NCBI RefSeq assembly: GCF_024189315.1
Contig: NZ_JAIZEO010000008.1
Location: 1 to 64,000, forward strand
Reading direction: 5' to 3'
DNA: 64,000 nucleotides
DNA from: Halobacillus sp. A5
GTDB lineage: Bacteria > Bacillota > Bacilli > Bacillales > Halobacillaceae
The notes beneath the pieces are model-generated. The model was given only the letters and a program-made list of their open reading frames with translations, ran no database searches and was not told where the DNA came from. Every line of letters starts with the position of its first letter. Positions within the stretch are counted from its first letter, which is position 1. This document shows, piece after piece, positions 42,987 to 53,837 of the stretch. The position numbers and the translations under genes were made by a program.

Positions 42987-43427
42987 ATGAAACTGCATGA
43001 ACTTAAACCAGTATCAGGTACGAACAAGAAGCGCAACCGTGTTGGACGTGGAATGGCTTCTGGTAATGGTAAGACTTCAGGCCGCGGCCACAAAGGGCAG
43101 GGACAACGATCTGGAAGCAAAACCCGTCCAGGTTTCGAAGGTGGTCAAATGCCACTATTCCAACGTTTGCCTAAACGTGGTTTTACAAACATTCACCGTA
43201 AAGAATTTGCTATTGTAAACCTTGATGCTCTTAACCGTTTTGAAGAGGGCACAGAAGTTACACCTGAACTTCTTCTTGAAACTGGCGTAGTAAGCAAGGA
43301 GAAAGCAGGTATTAAAGTACTTGCTAAAGGTTCAATTGAGAAGAAGCTTACAGTGAAAGCTCATAAGTTCTCTGCTTCAGCTAAAGAAGCTATTGAAGCA
43401 GCGGGCGGTCAAACTGAGGTGATTTAA
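42987..43427 (+). CDS. rplO: 50S ribosomal protein L15
   Basis: L15 is a central assembly protein with a long Gly/Arg-rich N-terminal extension ([20 protein letters not shown]). The 146 residues match the family. Its stop shares one base with the secY start (TAATG), coupling ribosome and translocon synthesis. Confidence 0.97.
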   Translation: MKLHELKPVSGTNKKRNRVGRGMASGNGKTSGRGHKGQGQRSGSKTRPGFEGGQMPLFQRLPKRGFTNIHRKEFAIVNLDALNRFEEGTEVTPELLLETGVVSKEKAGIKVLAKGSIEKKLTVKAHKFSASAKEAIEAAGGQTEVI

Positions 43428-44719
43428 TGTTCCGGACAATCTCCAATTTTATGCGCGTGGGTGATATTCGACGGAAAATTATCTTCACATTATTGATGCT
43501 CGTTGTATTTCGCCTGGGAACTTTCATCCCTGTGCCTTTTTCAGATCGAGATGCCATTAACTTCATGGATGAACAGAATGCCTTTGGTTTCTTGAACACA
43601 TTTGGGGGCGGTGCATTGCAGAATTTCTCCATATTCGCTATGGGGATTATGCCATACATCACGGCCTCCATCATTATGCAATTGCTGCAGATGGATGTAG
43701 TACCTAAGTTTGCGGAATGGAAAAAGCAAGGTGAAGTCGGCCGTCGAAAATTAGCTCAGTTTACCCGCTATGGAACGATTGTTCTAGCCTTTATTCAAGC
43801 AATTGGGATGTCAATTGGTTTCAACGCACTGGCTGGAGGACAGCTTATCGCTGAACCTGGTCCAATGAAATTCGCTGTCATCGCACTTGTCTTAACTGGA
43901 GGAACGGCGTTCTTAATGTGGCTTGGTGAGCAGATTACGTCTCACGGTGTTGGAAATGGTATTTCCATCTTAATCTTTGCCGGTATCGCAGCGGCGATAC
44001 CGACTGGAGCAAATCAGCTGTATGACCAGTATATATCTGGTGCAGGTGAGGAGTTATTTATTAATATAGTGATTCTTGCAATTCTTGCATTAGTCATTGT
44101 TGCGGTTGTTGTTGGAGTTATCTTTATTCAGCAAGCGCTTCGTAAGATTCCTATCCAGTATGCTAAGAAGCTTGTGAATCGTTCTCCCGTAGGTGGTCAT
44201 TCGACTCACCTTCCGATCAAGGTGAATGCAGCAGGGGTTATTCCAGTAATCTTTGCCATCTCCTTTATCATTGCGCCGAGTACGGTAGCTGGCTTCTTTG
44301 AAGGTAATGAAGTAGCCTCTGTAATTCAATATATTTTTGATTATCAGAATTGGCCTGGAATGATTATCTATGTTGCGTTAATTATTTCCTTCACATATTT
44401 CTACACTTTTGTTCAGGTAAATCCTGAGCAGATGGCAGAGAATTTGAAGAAGCAAGGCGGTTATATCCCTGGTATACGCCCTGGTGCTAATACAGAGACG
44501 TATTTAACTAGAGTGATGTACCGGTTAACATTCGTAGGGTCCATCTTCCTGGCAGCTGTTTCCATTCTTCCTATTATACTTGGAGCAGTAGCTGATCTGC
44601 CGCCAAGCGTACAAGTAGGAGGAACTGGACTGCTCATCGTTGTAGGGGTTGCCCTGGAAATGATGAAACAGTTAGAAAGCCAGCTGGTTAAGCGCCATTA
44701 TAAAGGCTTTATTAAATAG
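43427..44719 (+). CDS. secY: SecY, protein-conducting channel subunit
   Basis: SecY forms the translocation pore with SecE and SecG. The 430-residue protein has ten membrane segments; the first is preceded by FRTISNFMRVGDIRRKI. Conserved elements are the plug region after TM1 (FGGGALQNFSIFAMGIMPYI), TM5 GNGISILIFAGI and the cytosolic loop QGGYIPGIRPG. It starts by overlap with rplO and precedes adk and map, the usual spc order. Confidence 0.98.
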   Translation: MFRTISNFMRVGDIRRKIIFTLLMLVVFRLGTFIPVPFSDRDAINFMDEQNAFGFLNTFGGGALQNFSIFAMGIMPYITASIIMQLLQMDVVPKFAEWKKQGEVGRRKLAQFTRYGTIVLAFIQAIGMSIGFNALAGGQLIAEPGPMKFAVIALVLTGGTAFLMWLGEQITSHGVGNGISILIFAGIAAAIPTGANQLYDQYISGAGEELFINIVILAILALVIVAVVVGVIFIQQALRKIPIQYAKKLVNRSPVGGHSTHLPIKVNAAGVIPVIFAISFIIAPSTVAGFFEGNEVASVIQYIFDYQNWPGMIIYVALIISFTYFYTFVQVNPEQMAENLKKQGGYIPGIRPGANTETYLTRVMYRLTFVGSIFLAAVSILPIILGAVADLPPSVQVGGTGLLIVVGVALEMMKQLESQLVKRHYKGFIK

Positions 44720-44739
44720 ATGTGAAAGAAAGCTAATGA

Positions 44740-46157
<1,418 letters not shown>

Positions 46158-46173
46158 GTGAAGGTGATCGTGT

Positions 46174-46506
46174 TTGAATGAATCTGAGTCGAGTCCACGA
46201 ATAGGTCAAGTTGTTCGTATTGTGCAAGGACGTGAGGCAGGGCAGTATGCAGTGGTTATAGACATTCTTGAAGACCGCTTATTACTGCTTGCCGACGGAG
46301 AGAAACGAAAGTACGATCGACCAAAGAAAAAGAATCTGCAGCACGTAGAGCTTTTGGATTTCGTCTCTCCGGAAGTCCAAAACAGCCTTCTGGAAACTGG
46401 TCGCGTCACGAATGGCAAGCTTCGATTTGCCGTATCAAAATATGTCAATGAAGTGACAGATTTAGAGAAGGGGGATCAACTCGATGGCGAAAGACGATGT
46501 AATTGA
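46174..46506 (+). CDS. KOW-domain protein, L14e/YbzG-like, putative RNA binding
   Basis: The 110-residue protein has an N-terminal KOW-like stretch ([24 protein letters not shown]) similar to eukaryotic L14e/L27e and to the small YbzG protein encoded at this position in B. subtilis. The rest is charged and of unknown fold. It starts at TTG 46174 with GAAGGTGAT upstream. Its 3' end overlaps infA by 23 bp, so it could be coupled to IF-1 synthesis. A role in RNA or ribosome binding is inference from the domain and place. Confidence 0.75.
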   Translation: MNESESSPRIGQVVRIVQGREAGQYAVVIDILEDRLLLLADGEKRKYDRPKKKNLQHVELLDFVSPEVQNSLLETGRVTNGKLRFAVSKYVNEVTDLEKGDQLDGERRCN

Positions 46507-46702
46507 GGTGGAAGGTACAGTCGTTGAAACTCTACCTAATGCACAGTTTAAAGTAGAACTTGAAAACGGCCATACTGTTTTAGCTCATGTCTCAGGGAAA
46601 ATTCGTATGCACTTCATTCGAATCTTACCTGGAGATAAGGTGACGGTAGAACTTTCCCCGTATGATCTAACAAGAGGACGTATTACGTACCGTTATAAAT
46701 AA
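46484..46702 (+). CDS. infA: Translation initiation factor IF-1
   Basis: IF-1 binds the 30S A site during initiation. The 72-residue OB-fold protein is complete ([39 protein letters not shown]). ATG 46484 lies inside the upstream gene with AGAAGGGGG as binding site. Confidence 0.98.
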   Translation: MAKDDVIEVEGTVVETLPNAQFKVELENGHTVLAHVSGKIRMHFIRILPGDKVTVELSPYDLTRGRITYRYK

Positions 46703-46722
46703 TAAACAGAGCTCCGTTATAA

Positions 46723-46851
<129 letters not shown>

Positions 46852-46876
46852 TTAACCAAGGAGGTGCACGTACTAA

Positions 46877-47242
46877 ATGGCACGTATAGCAGGTATTGAT
46901 ATCCCTCGTGAAAAACGAGTTGTTGTATCTTTAACTTATATCTATGGCGTAGGCAAGTCACTAGCTAGCGAAGTATTGGCTGAAGCTGGCGTTTCTGAAG
47001 ATACTCGCGTTCGTGATCTTACGGAAGATGAATTAGGTAAGATTCGTAAAGCTTTAGACAGCCGCAACGTGGAAGGTGACCTTCGTCGTGAGAATTCTCT
47101 GAACATTAAACGTTTAATCGAAATCGGTTCTTACCGTGGAATTCGTCACCGTCGCGGTCTTCCAGCTCGTGGACAAAAGACAAAAAACAACTCTCGTACC
47201 CGTAAAGGCCCACGTCGTACAGTGGCTAACAAACGTAAGTAA
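46877..47242 (+). CDS. rpsM: 30S ribosomal protein S13
   Basis: S13 makes bridges to the 50S and contacts P-site tRNA. The 121-residue protein is typical ([39 protein letters not shown]). ATG 46877 follows AAGGAGGTG. alpha operon. Confidence 0.98.
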   Translation: MARIAGIDIPREKRVVVSLTYIYGVGKSLASEVLAEAGVSEDTRVRDLTEDELGKIRKALDSRNVEGDLRRENSLNIKRLIEIGSYRGIRHRRGLPARGQKTKNNSRTRKGPRRTVANKRK

Positions 47243-47268
47243 TTAGTAATAAAGGAGGTTTATAGAAT

Positions 47269-47664
47269 ATGGCACGTAAAGGAAATACTCGTAGTCGTAA
47301 ACGTCGCGTGAAAAAGAATATTGAGAGCGGAGTGGCTCACATTCGCTCTACTTTTAACAATACGATTGTATCGATCACCGACGTTCAAGGTAACGTAATC
47401 ACCTGGAGCAGCTCTGGGTCCCTTGGTTTCAAAGGTTCTCGTAAGTCTACTCCATTTGCTGCTCAAATGGCTTCTGAAGCCGCTGCGAAAGACGCTATGG
47501 ACAACGGAATGAAAACTGTTGAAGTTACAGTTAAAGGCCCTGGCGCTGGTCGTGAAGCAGCCATTCGTTCTCTACAAGCTGTAGGGCTTGAGATTACTGC
47601 AATTCGTGACGTAACTCCAGTACCACACAACGGTTGCCGTCCGCCAAAACGTCGTCGCGTATAA
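47269..47664 (+). CDS. rpsK: 30S ribosomal protein S11
   Basis: S11 lies on the 30S platform near the E site. The 131-residue protein matches the family ([33 protein letters not shown]). ATG 47269 follows AAAGGAGG. Confidence 0.98.
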   Translation: MARKGNTRSRKRRVKKNIESGVAHIRSTFNNTIVSITDVQGNVITWSSSGSLGFKGSRKSTPFAAQMASEAAAKDAMDNGMKTVEVTVKGPGAGREAAIRSLQAVGLEITAIRDVTPVPHNGCRPPKRRRV

Positions 47665-47680
47665 TAATTCTGAATAGAAT

Positions 47681-47709
47681 TTGTCACCCTGTCTATAATG
47701 GGGTATGAT
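47681..47709 (+). promoter_or_regulatory. candidate internal promoter of rpoA-rplQ
   Basis: TTGTCA (47681-47686), 17 bp, TATGAT (47704-47709), just after rpsK. A TATAAT within the spacer is too close to that -35. It would give a leader of about 120 nt. Confidence 0.65.
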
Positions 47710-47780
47710 AGCTTGTAAATAGCACCGCCACAGACAGTCATAATGAGTCTTGATATTGGGACTGCCTACCTGAGGAATTT

Positions 47781-47803
47781 CGGTTAGACCAGATGTCTAG
47801 CCG
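47781..47803 (+). promoter_or_regulatory. hairpin in the rpoA leader
   Basis: CGGTTAGAC (47781-47789) pairs with GTCTAGCCG (47795-47803), 9 bp with one G-T, and a 5-base loop. No T run follows. It lies 34 bases before the rpoA start and may be a regulatory or processing element. Confidence 0.5.
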
Positions 47804-47837
47804 AGGTTTCGACGTTTTGAAGGAGGGTTTTGTTTAA

Positions 47838-48782
47838 ATGATCGAAATTGAAAAGCCAAAAATCGAACCGGTTGAGATCAGCAGTGATTCCACATTCGGT
47901 AAATTCGTCGTTGAGCCGCTTGAGCGTGGATATGGTACAACACTAGGTAACTCCTTACGTCGTATTTTATTATCCTCACTACCTGGTGCAGCTGTTACAT
48001 CTGTACAAATTGATGGGGTTCTTCATGAATTTTCAACAATTGAAGGTGTCGTTGAAGATGTGACGACCGTTGTACTGAATCTAAAGAAACTAGCTTTGAA
48101 GATTTATTCTGATGAAGAGAAGACTTTAGAAATTGATGTACAGACAGAAGGTAAGGTAACTGCAGCAGATATTACGCACGATAGTGATGTAGAAGTTCTA
48201 AACCCAGACCTGCATATTGCTACACTGGACAGTAACACGCCGCTGCGTATGCGTATTACCGCTGAGCGTGGTAGAGGATATCGTCCAGCTGAAGGAAACA
48301 ATCATGACGATCTGCCAATTGGAGTTATTCCAGTTGATTCTATTTTCACACCTGTTTCTCGTGTAACGTATCAAGTTGAGAACACTCGTATCGGTCAAAC
48401 TTCAAACTTTGATAAGCTTACTTTAGACGTGTGGACCGATGGAAGCATTCGTCCTGAGGAAGCCATCTCACTTGGAGCAAAAATCTATATGGAACACCTC
48501 AATATCTTTGTCGGCTTAACAGATGAAGCTCAAAAGGCTGAGATCATGGTCGAAAAGGAAGAGGACCAAAAAGAAAAAGTTCTTGAGATGACAATCGAAG
48601 AGCTTGATTTGTCTGTTCGTTCTTATAACTGCTTGAAGCGTGCGGGAATTAATACAGTTCAAGAGCTGGCGAATAAATCAGAGGACGATATGATGAAGGT
48701 TCGTAACCTTGGTCGTAAATCTCTCGAAGAAGTGAAGCACAAACTAGATGAGCTCGGATTAGGTTTAAGAAAAGAAGATTAA
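47838..48782 (+). CDS. rpoA: RNA polymerase alpha subunit
   Basis: RpoA dimerises to scaffold the polymerase and contacts activators and UP elements. The 314-residue protein has the N-terminal assembly domain ([19 protein letters not shown]) and the C-terminal domain ([37 protein letters not shown]) with the DNA-contact residues. It has AAGGAGGG upstream and a possible promoter of its own. Confidence 0.98.
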   Translation: MIEIEKPKIEPVEISSDSTFGKFVVEPLERGYGTTLGNSLRRILLSSLPGAAVTSVQIDGVLHEFSTIEGVVEDVTTVVLNLKKLALKIYSDEEKTLEIDVQTEGKVTAADITHDSDVEVLNPDLHIATLDSNTPLRMRITAERGRGYRPAEGNNHDDLPIGVIPVDSIFTPVSRVTYQVENTRIGQTSNFDKLTLDVWTDGSIRPEEAISLGAKIYMEHLNIFVGLTDEAQKAEIMVEKEEDQKEKVLEMTIEELDLSVRSYNCLKRAGINTVQELANKSEDDMMKVRNLGRKSLEEVKHKLDELGLGLRKED

Positions 48783-48825
48783 TCAAACGCACATCTAAGA
48801 GATTCCTAAAAGGGAGGGATATTTC

Positions 48826-49185
48826 ATGGCTAGAAAATTAGGACGTACTACTGATCAACGTATGGCGCTGCTTCGTAATTTAGCAACAGACTTGATCATT
48901 CATGAGCGTATTGAAACAACAGAAGCTAAAGCAAAAGAGCTTCGTTCTGTTGTAGAGAAAATGATTACACTAGGTAAGCGTGGCGATTTGCACGCTCGCC
49001 GTCAAGCTGAATCGTTCCTTTACAAAGCGGAGGCGAATGAAGAAGGAGATCAAACAGCCCTTCAAAAGCTGTTCTCTGATATCGCACCCCGCTACGAGGA
49101 GCGTCAAGGTGGCTACACTCGCGTGCTTAAGCTCGGCGAGCGCCAGGGTGACGGAGCAAAAATGGCGATTATTGAACTCGTTTAA
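48826..49185 (+). CDS. rplQ: 50S ribosomal protein L17
   Basis: L17 lies at the base of the tunnel exit. The 119-residue protein is typical ([40 protein letters not shown]). It ends the long S10-spc-alpha transcription unit and is followed by a terminator. Confidence 0.98.
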   Translation: MARKLGRTTDQRMALLRNLATDLIIHERIETTEAKAKELRSVVEKMITLGKRGDLHARRQAESFLYKAEANEEGDQTALQKLFSDIAPRYEERQGGYTRVLKLGERQGDGAKMAIIELV

Positions 49186-49205
49186 TATCACCATTTTAAG
49201 GGTGT

Positions 49206-49256
49206 AAAGGGCAGGACGAAAATCTCTACGAGAGGTTTACTCCAGCCCTTTTTTTA
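49206..49256 (+). terminator. terminator of the S10-spc-alpha gene cluster
   Basis: AAAGGGC (49206-49212) pairs with GCCCTTT (49245-49251) and runs into a T tract; an inner arm AAATCTCT pairs with AGAGGTTT (49220-49238). It is the first convincing terminator after rpsJ. Confidence 0.88.
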
Positions 49257-49308
49257 TTGTCCTTATTTAGGAAATGATGTCGGAAATACGGTATATTTGT
49301 TGAAATTT

Positions 49309-49322
49309 ATTTCCCGGGAAAT
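49309..49322 (+). promoter_or_regulatory. 14-bp palindrome upstream of ecfA1
   Basis: ATTTCCCGGGAAAT is a perfect inverted repeat located 10 bp before the ecfA1 ribosome binding site. It could be an operator for the ECF module. No repressor is known to me for this sequence. Confidence 0.35.
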
Positions 49323-49344
49323 GAGTGGAGCGGAGGAGCACATG

Positions 49345-50184
49345 ATGGAGCAGAAAAAGGTTGAGTTCAAGAACGTGTCTTTCCGGTATCAAGAGGATAT
49401 GCCCTGGGTACTTAAAGATGTTAGTTTTACCATCTGTGAGAATGAGTGGGTAGCTGTCATTGGTCATAATGGATCTGGAAAATCAACCATTGCGAAACTG
49501 ATGAATGGTCTGCTTTTTCCTCAGCATGGGGAAATCTATGTAAATGGGGAGCTTGTAAACCAACAAACGATTTGGGACGTACGGAAAAATGTTGGAATGG
49601 TCTTTCAGAACCCGGACAACCAATTTGTAGGTACGACTGTTCGTGATGACGTTGCCTTTGGGATGGAGAACCACGGGATGCCGAGGGAACTGATGATTCA
49701 GCGGATTGCTGAAAGTCTATCTGCTGTTGGTATGAGTGAGTATGAATATCATGAACCCCATCGTTTATCTGGCGGACAGAAACAAAGAGTGGCTATTGCC
49801 AGTGTATTGGCTGTATCGCCGGAATATATTATTTTAGATGAAGCCACAGCGATGCTCGATCCAAAGGGTCGTAAAGAAATATTGAATACGGTGCTTGAAG
49901 TCAGAGAACAGCGGAACCTCTCTTTAGTGACCATTACTCATGACCTTCTTGAAGTTACACAGGCAGATCGTGTGATGGTAATGAATGAAGGGAAAGTATG
50001 GCTTGAAGCGGATCCTAGAGAAGTGTTTTCCATGCACGAAGAACTGCAGAAGATTGGCTTAGATACTCCATTTGTAACCAAACTAGCAGAAGAGCTGCAG
50101 GCAGCTGGTCTGAACCTTACATGTGAGCCACTTAATCACCAGGAGTTGTTGGAGGAATTATGGACATTACGTTCAAGAATGTAA
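49345..50184 (+). CDS. ecfA1: EcfA1, ATPase of the shared ECF vitamin transporter module
   Basis: EcfA1 and EcfA2 power the energy-coupling-factor module that serves several substrate-binding S components for vitamins. The ABC motifs are Walker [11 protein letters not shown]-loop FQNPDNQ, signature LSGGQKQR and Walker [17 protein letters not shown] 49345 (or 49342) fits GGAGG at 49332-49336; the frame upstream from 49297 is rejected. Protein about 279 residues. The 3' end overlaps ecfA2 by 25 bp. Confidence 0.95.
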   Translation: MEQKKVEFKNVSFRYQEDMPWVLKDVSFTICENEWVAVIGHNGSGKSTIAKLMNGLLFPQHGEIYVNGELVNQQTIWDVRKNVGMVFQNPDNQFVGTTVRDDVAFGMENHGMPRELMIQRIAESLSAVGMSEYEYHEPHRLSGGQKQRVAIASVLAVSPEYIILDEATAMLDPKGRKEILNTVLEVREQRNLSLVTITHDLLEVTQADRVMVMNEGKVWLEADPREVFSMHEELQKIGLDTPFVTKLAEELQAAGLNLTCEPLNHQELLEELWTLRSRM

Positions 50185-51032
50185 GCTATACGTATCAGCC
50201 GGACAGCCCGTTTGAATTTAAGGCACTGCACGATCTGTCCTTTGAGATCCGATCTGGCTCTTTTGTTGCTGTTATCGGCCATACAGGTTCTGGTAAATCT
50301 ACTTTAATTCAGCATCTTAACGGTCTTCTCCGTCCCACAGGCGGCGTGGTCACTATAGGACCTTACCGTTTATCTGCAGATGAAAAAAACAAACAGCTGC
50401 GTGAACTGCGGGAAAAGGTAGGAGTTGTTTTTCAATATCCGGAGCATCAGCTTTTTGAAGAGACAGTGGAGAAGGATATTGCGTTTGGCCCGACGAATTT
50501 CGGAGTAGATGATGAGGAGATCAAAGCCCGTACTAGAGAAGCTGTGGATGCCGTGGATCTGGATAAAAGTATGCTCGAACGTTCTCCTTTTGATTTAAGC
50601 GGGGGACAGATGCGTCGTGTGGCCATAGCAGGGGTACTAGCGATGAAGCCTGAGGTTCTTGTCCTTGATGAACCTACAGCTGGACTGGATCCACGTGGAC
50701 AGAGAGAAATTATGAGTATGTTCTCTCACCTGCATAAGGAAAAACAATTAACGACCGTTCTGGTCACTCATAGTATGGAAGATGCTCTGGCGTATGCAGA
50801 TCACGTTATTATCCTAAACCAAGGAAAAGTATATAAGCAGGGGGCCCCTTTAGAGTTGTTTCAGCAAAAGGAAGCTTTACAAGCGGTGCAGCTTGATGTT
50901 CCTGAGGTGATCGAATTTTTAGCGAAGGTTAACGAAAGGTTTGAAACTCATTATTCATATCAAGGCCAGTCAATAGCTGAATTAGCAAAGGAACTCGCCC
51001 ATTACGTTGAAGGAGGGCGCGGTCATGAGTAG
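50160..51032 (+). CDS. ecfA2: EcfA2, second ATPase of the ECF transporter module
   Basis: The 290-residue ABC ATPase pairs with EcfA1. Motifs are Walker [21 protein letters not shown], signature LSGGQMRR and Walker [14 protein letters not shown]. The start overlaps ecfA1 by 25 bp and the end overlaps ecfT by 8 bp, so the three are translated together in near equal amounts. Confidence 0.95.
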   Translation: MDITFKNVSYTYQPDSPFEFKALHDLSFEIRSGSFVAVIGHTGSGKSTLIQHLNGLLRPTGGVVTIGPYRLSADEKNKQLRELREKVGVVFQYPEHQLFEETVEKDIAFGPTNFGVDDEEIKARTREAVDAVDLDKSMLERSPFDLSGGQMRRVAIAGVLAMKPEVLVLDEPTAGLDPRGQREIMSMFSHLHKEKQLTTVLVTHSMEDALAYADHVIILNQGKVYKQGAPLELFQQKEALQAVQLDVPEVIEFLAKVNERFETHYSYQGQSIAELAKELAHYVEGGRGHE

Positions 51033-51822
51033 CACTATGATGATTGGTCAGTACATTCCCGGCAGGTCAGTTGTTCACCGGCTGGATCCTCGAACGAAAA
51101 TTTCTATAATTTTCTTATTTGTAGTGATCGTTTTTTTTGCTAATTCGGTTATGAGTTATACGTTATTGACACTCTTTTCATTAGGCAGTGCCTTTGCTAC
51201 GAGAATTAAAGTCCGTTATATATTAAAAGGGCTGAAGCCTGTATGGTTTTTAATTATTTTTACCTTTCTGCTTCATTTATTTATGACTCGGGAAGGGGAA
51301 GTGATCACCACTGTTCTAGGATGGGATCTTTATCGCGAGGCTGTGGTTCAGGGGGCCACGATCTCATTAAGGTTCTTCCTGCTTATTATGGTAACTTCTC
51401 TTCTTACACTGACGACTACTCCTATTGAAATCACGGATGCCATTGAACAACTGCTGGGTCCTTTAAAAAAAGTCCGCTTCCCGGTTCATGAGCTCGCTCT
51501 CATGATGTCTATTTCCCTTCGCTTTATCCCGACGCTGATGCAGGAAACGGAGAAAATATCAAAAGCTCAGGCATCCCGAGGCGTGGACTTTCGCACAGGC
51601 TCATTTAAAGACCGTGTGAAAGCTGTTATCCCTCTTTTGGTTCCTTTGTTTGTCAGCGCCTTTAAACGAGCTGAGGAGCTCGCTATGGCTATGGAAGCGC
51701 GTGGGTATAAAGGCGGGGAAGGACGGACCAAATTAAGAGAGCTGAAGATCGGCCGAGTGGATTATGTAATCAGCGGAGTTTTTCTTTTAGTCGTGATTGG
51801 ATTATTCGTTACAAGGACCTAA
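51025..51822 (+). CDS. ecfT: EcfT, membrane coupling subunit of the ECF transporter
   Basis: EcfT links S components to the ATPases. The 265-residue protein has five or so membrane segments and two long cytosolic coupling helices with the Ala-Arg-Gly motifs ([10 protein letters not shown] and [10 protein letters not shown]). ATG 51025 follows AAGGAGGG by 8 bp; TTG 51007 in frame precedes that site and is rejected. S-component genes are not nearby, as expected for a shared module. Confidence 0.95.
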   Translation: MSSTMMIGQYIPGRSVVHRLDPRTKISIIFLFVVIVFFANSVMSYTLLTLFSLGSAFATRIKVRYILKGLKPVWFLIIFTFLLHLFMTREGEVITTVLGWDLYREAVVQGATISLRFFLLIMVTSLLTLTTTPIEITDAIEQLLGPLKKVRFPVHELALMMSISLRFIPTLMQETEKISKAQASRGVDFRTGSFKDRVKAVIPLLVPLFVSAFKRAEELAMAMEARGYKGGEGRTKLRELKIGRVDYVISGVFLLVVIGLFVTRT

Positions 51823-51838
51823 GCTGGAGGAAATTATT

Positions 51839-52579
51839 ATGGATCGAATAAAATGTACCGTTCAGTATGACGGCACCCGCTACGCAGGTTATCAAGTGCA
51901 GTCTAATGGCAATACTGTTCAGGAAGAGCTTGAAAAAGCATTAACAAAAATTCATAAAGGCAGGAAGGTGAAGGTTACGGCTTCCGGCAGGACGGATTCT
52001 GGAGTCCATGCCAGGGGACAGGTCATTCATTTTGACACGGACCTCACCATACCTGCACCGAACTGGAAGAGGGCGCTTGATACCATACTGCCGCCGGATA
52101 TTCACATTACCGAAGCAGAGCAGGCAGCCAAGGATTTTCATGCACGCTACGATACGACAGGTAAAGAGTATCGGTACTTTGTATGGAACAGCCGGGAGCC
52201 TGATATCTTTCGGAGGAACTTTTCATATCACATAAAGATGCCTCTCAATCTTGATGCAATGAGAAAAGCATGCCGGATTATTGAAGGAGAGCATGATTTC
52301 ACCTCATTTTGTGCGTCCCGCTCTGACGTAAAAGGTAGTAAAGTGCGGACGATCCACCACTCAACCATTGAGAAGAATGGAGCGGTGCTTATATTTATAT
52401 TTAAAGGGAGCGGCTTTCTTTATAATATGGTCCGGATTCTAACAGGCACGTTACTGGAAGTCGGCAGAGGTGAGCGGGAACCAGAGGATTTAAAAGCAAT
52501 AATAGAAGCTTTAGACCGGGAAGCCGCAGGCAAAACTGCTCCGCCGCATGGCTTGTTCTTATGGAAAGTAGATTATTAA
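51839..52579 (+). CDS. truA: tRNA pseudouridine synthase A
   Basis: TruA makes pseudouridine at tRNA positions 38-40. The 246-residue protein shows the catalytic motif ASGRTDSGVHARGQ with the nucleophilic Asp, YDGTRYAGYQ at the start and GSGFLYNMVRILTGTLLEVG near the end. ATG 51839 follows GGAGG by 8 bp. It follows ecfT by 16 bp. No terminator follows before the rplM promoter. Confidence 0.96.
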   Translation: MDRIKCTVQYDGTRYAGYQVQSNGNTVQEELEKALTKIHKGRKVKVTASGRTDSGVHARGQVIHFDTDLTIPAPNWKRALDTILPPDIHITEAEQAAKDFHARYDTTGKEYRYFVWNSREPDIFRRNFSYHIKMPLNLDAMRKACRIIEGEHDFTSFCASRSDVKGSKVRTIHHSTIEKNGAVLIFIFKGSGFLYNMVRILTGTLLEVGRGEREPEDLKAIIEALDREAAGKTAPPHGLFLWKVDY

Positions 52580-52684
52580 ATCTCAGCTGCAATAAAGATT
52601 AATTTACTTTGCCCTTTTGCTTGTCCTAAGCAGCCCGGTTCTACATTTTTATTAAAAAAACAACGTTTCCTTGCGTTTACACCC

Positions 52685-52712
52685 TTGACATCCGGGACAA
52701 GAGTGTTATATT
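52685..52712 (+). promoter_or_regulatory. SigA promoter of rplM-rpsI
   Basis: TTGACA (52685-52690), 16 bp, TATATT (52707-52712). The region 52580-52684 between truA and this promoter holds no feature I could recognise. Confidence 0.75.
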
Positions 52713-52740
52713 ATATTCTATGGCATTTTATTTCTATACC

Positions 52741-52816
52741 ACGGTTAGCCCCGGAAACTAATCGTATTTGAGATAAATAATCAATGAATCAGTTTTGTGA
52801 AACTAACCATTCAGGA
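52741..52816 (+). promoter_or_regulatory. L13-type leader with alternative pairing
   Basis: CGGTTAG (52742-52748) can pair with CTAATCG (52758-52764) or, with its GGTTAG part, perfectly with CTAACC (52803-52808), next to the ribosome binding site CAGGAGGG. Firmicutes rplM genes carry an L13 leader motif at this place; the alternative helix is seen here directly. Its role in translation control is inferred. Confidence 0.6.
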
Positions 52817-52827
52817 GGGAAACCGAT

Positions 52828-53265
52828 ATGCGCACAACTTTCATGGCAAATGAAAACAACGTGGACCGCAAATGGTACGTAGTGGATGCTGCAGGGCAAA
52901 CACTTGGCCGTCTGGCAAGCGAAGTTGCTGCGATCCTTCGCGGTAAAAATAAACCTACGTATACTCCACACGTTGATACTGGTGATCATGTTATCATTAT
53001 CAATGCAGGAGAAATCGAACTAACTGGTAACAAAATCAATGATAAGATTTATTACCGTCACTCAAATCACCCAGGTGGTTTGAAGCAACGTACAGCTAAC
53101 GAAATGCGTAACAAATACCCAGAGCAAATGCTAGAGCTTGCTGTTAAAGGTATGCTGCCTAAAGGAAGCCTGGGACGCAAAATGGGCAAGAAACTTCATG
53201 TATACGCTGGATCTGCGCATAAGCATGAAGCACAACAACCAGAAGTTTACGAACTTCGCGGATAA
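52828..53265 (+). CDS. rplM: 50S ribosomal protein L13
   Basis: L13 is an early 50S assembly protein. The 145-residue protein is full length ([40 protein letters not shown]). ATG 52828 follows AGGAGGGAAA. It forms an operon with rpsI, 18 bp downstream. Confidence 0.98.
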   Translation: MRTTFMANENNVDRKWYVVDAAGQTLGRLASEVAAILRGKNKPTYTPHVDTGDHVIIINAGEIELTGNKINDKIYYRHSNHPGGLKQRTANEMRNKYPEQMLELAVKGMLPKGSLGRKMGKKLHVYAGSAHKHEAQQPEVYELRG

Positions 53266-53283
53266 TAAAAGGGAGGTAATCGA

Positions 53284-53676
53284 GTGGCACAAGTACAATA
53301 CTCCGGTACCGGACGTCGTAAAAAGTCAACAGCTCGTGTACGTCTTGTTCCAGGAACTGGTCGTGTAGTAGTAAATAAGCGTGATGCTGAAGACTTTTTC
53401 CCATATGAAACCCTTCGTACAATTCTGAAACAGCCTCTAGCTGTTACAGAAACTGAAGGAAACTATGATGTATATGTAAACGTAGATGGTGGAGGTTTCA
53501 CTGGTCAAGCTGGTGCGATCCGTCACGGAATCGCCCGTGCTCTGCTTCAAGCAGATCCAGAATACCGTACACCACTTAAGCGTGCAGGACTTCTGACACG
53601 TGACGCACGTATGAAAGAGCGTAAGAAATACGGTCTTAAAGGTGCTCGTCGTGCTCCACAGTTCTCTAAGCGTTAA
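53284..53676 (+). CDS. rpsI: 30S ribosomal protein S9
   Basis: S9 reaches the P-site tRNA with its C-terminal tail (QFSKR). The 130-residue protein starts at GTG 53284 after GGGAGGT and shows [17 protein letters not shown]. It ends the rplM operon. Confidence 0.98.
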   Translation: MAQVQYSGTGRRKKSTARVRLVPGTGRVVVNKRDAEDFFPYETLRTILKQPLAVTETEGNYDVYVNVDGGGFTGQAGAIRHGIARALLQADPEYRTPLKRAGLLTRDARMKERKKYGLKGARRAPQFSKR

Positions 53677-53688
53677 TATCTTTTATTT

Positions 53689-53727
53689 AAAAAGCTCTTT
53701 TCCTTACATTTGGAAGAGGGCTTTTTT
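53689..53727 (+). terminator. terminator of rplM-rpsI
   Basis: AAAAAGCTCTTTTCC (53689-53703) pairs with GGAAGAGGGCTTTTT (53712-53726), with two G-T pairs and an 8-base loop, and ends in a T run. Confidence 0.92.
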
Positions 53728-53734
53728 GCATTTT

Positions 53735-53783
53735 GCCCATAAAAGGGGGATAAGCGCCCATAAAGCCGCAAAAGCGCCATAAA
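53735..53783. repeat. three phased GCGCCCATAAA-like repeats
   Basis: GCCCATAAA (53735-53743), GCGCCCATAAA (53754-53764) and GCGCCATAAA (53774-53783) recur at 21 and 19 bp, about two helical turns. They lie between the convergent terminators of rpsI and namZ. No coding or RNA role is evident; a dispersed intergenic repeat is one explanation. Confidence 0.6.
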
Positions 53784-53792
53784 CCACAAAAT

Positions 53793-53831
53793 AAATACCC
53801 CGGACTCCCTATTAAAGGAAGCCCGGGGTAT
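53793..53831 (-). terminator. terminator of amiE-nagZ-namZ
   Basis: On the plus strand ATACCCCGG (53795-53803) pairs with CCGGGGTAT (53823-53831), with further imperfect inner pairing. Read from the minus strand, the stem follows the namZ stop by 6 bases and leads into a T-rich stretch. Confidence 0.8.
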
Positions 53832-53837
53832 CTTTAT

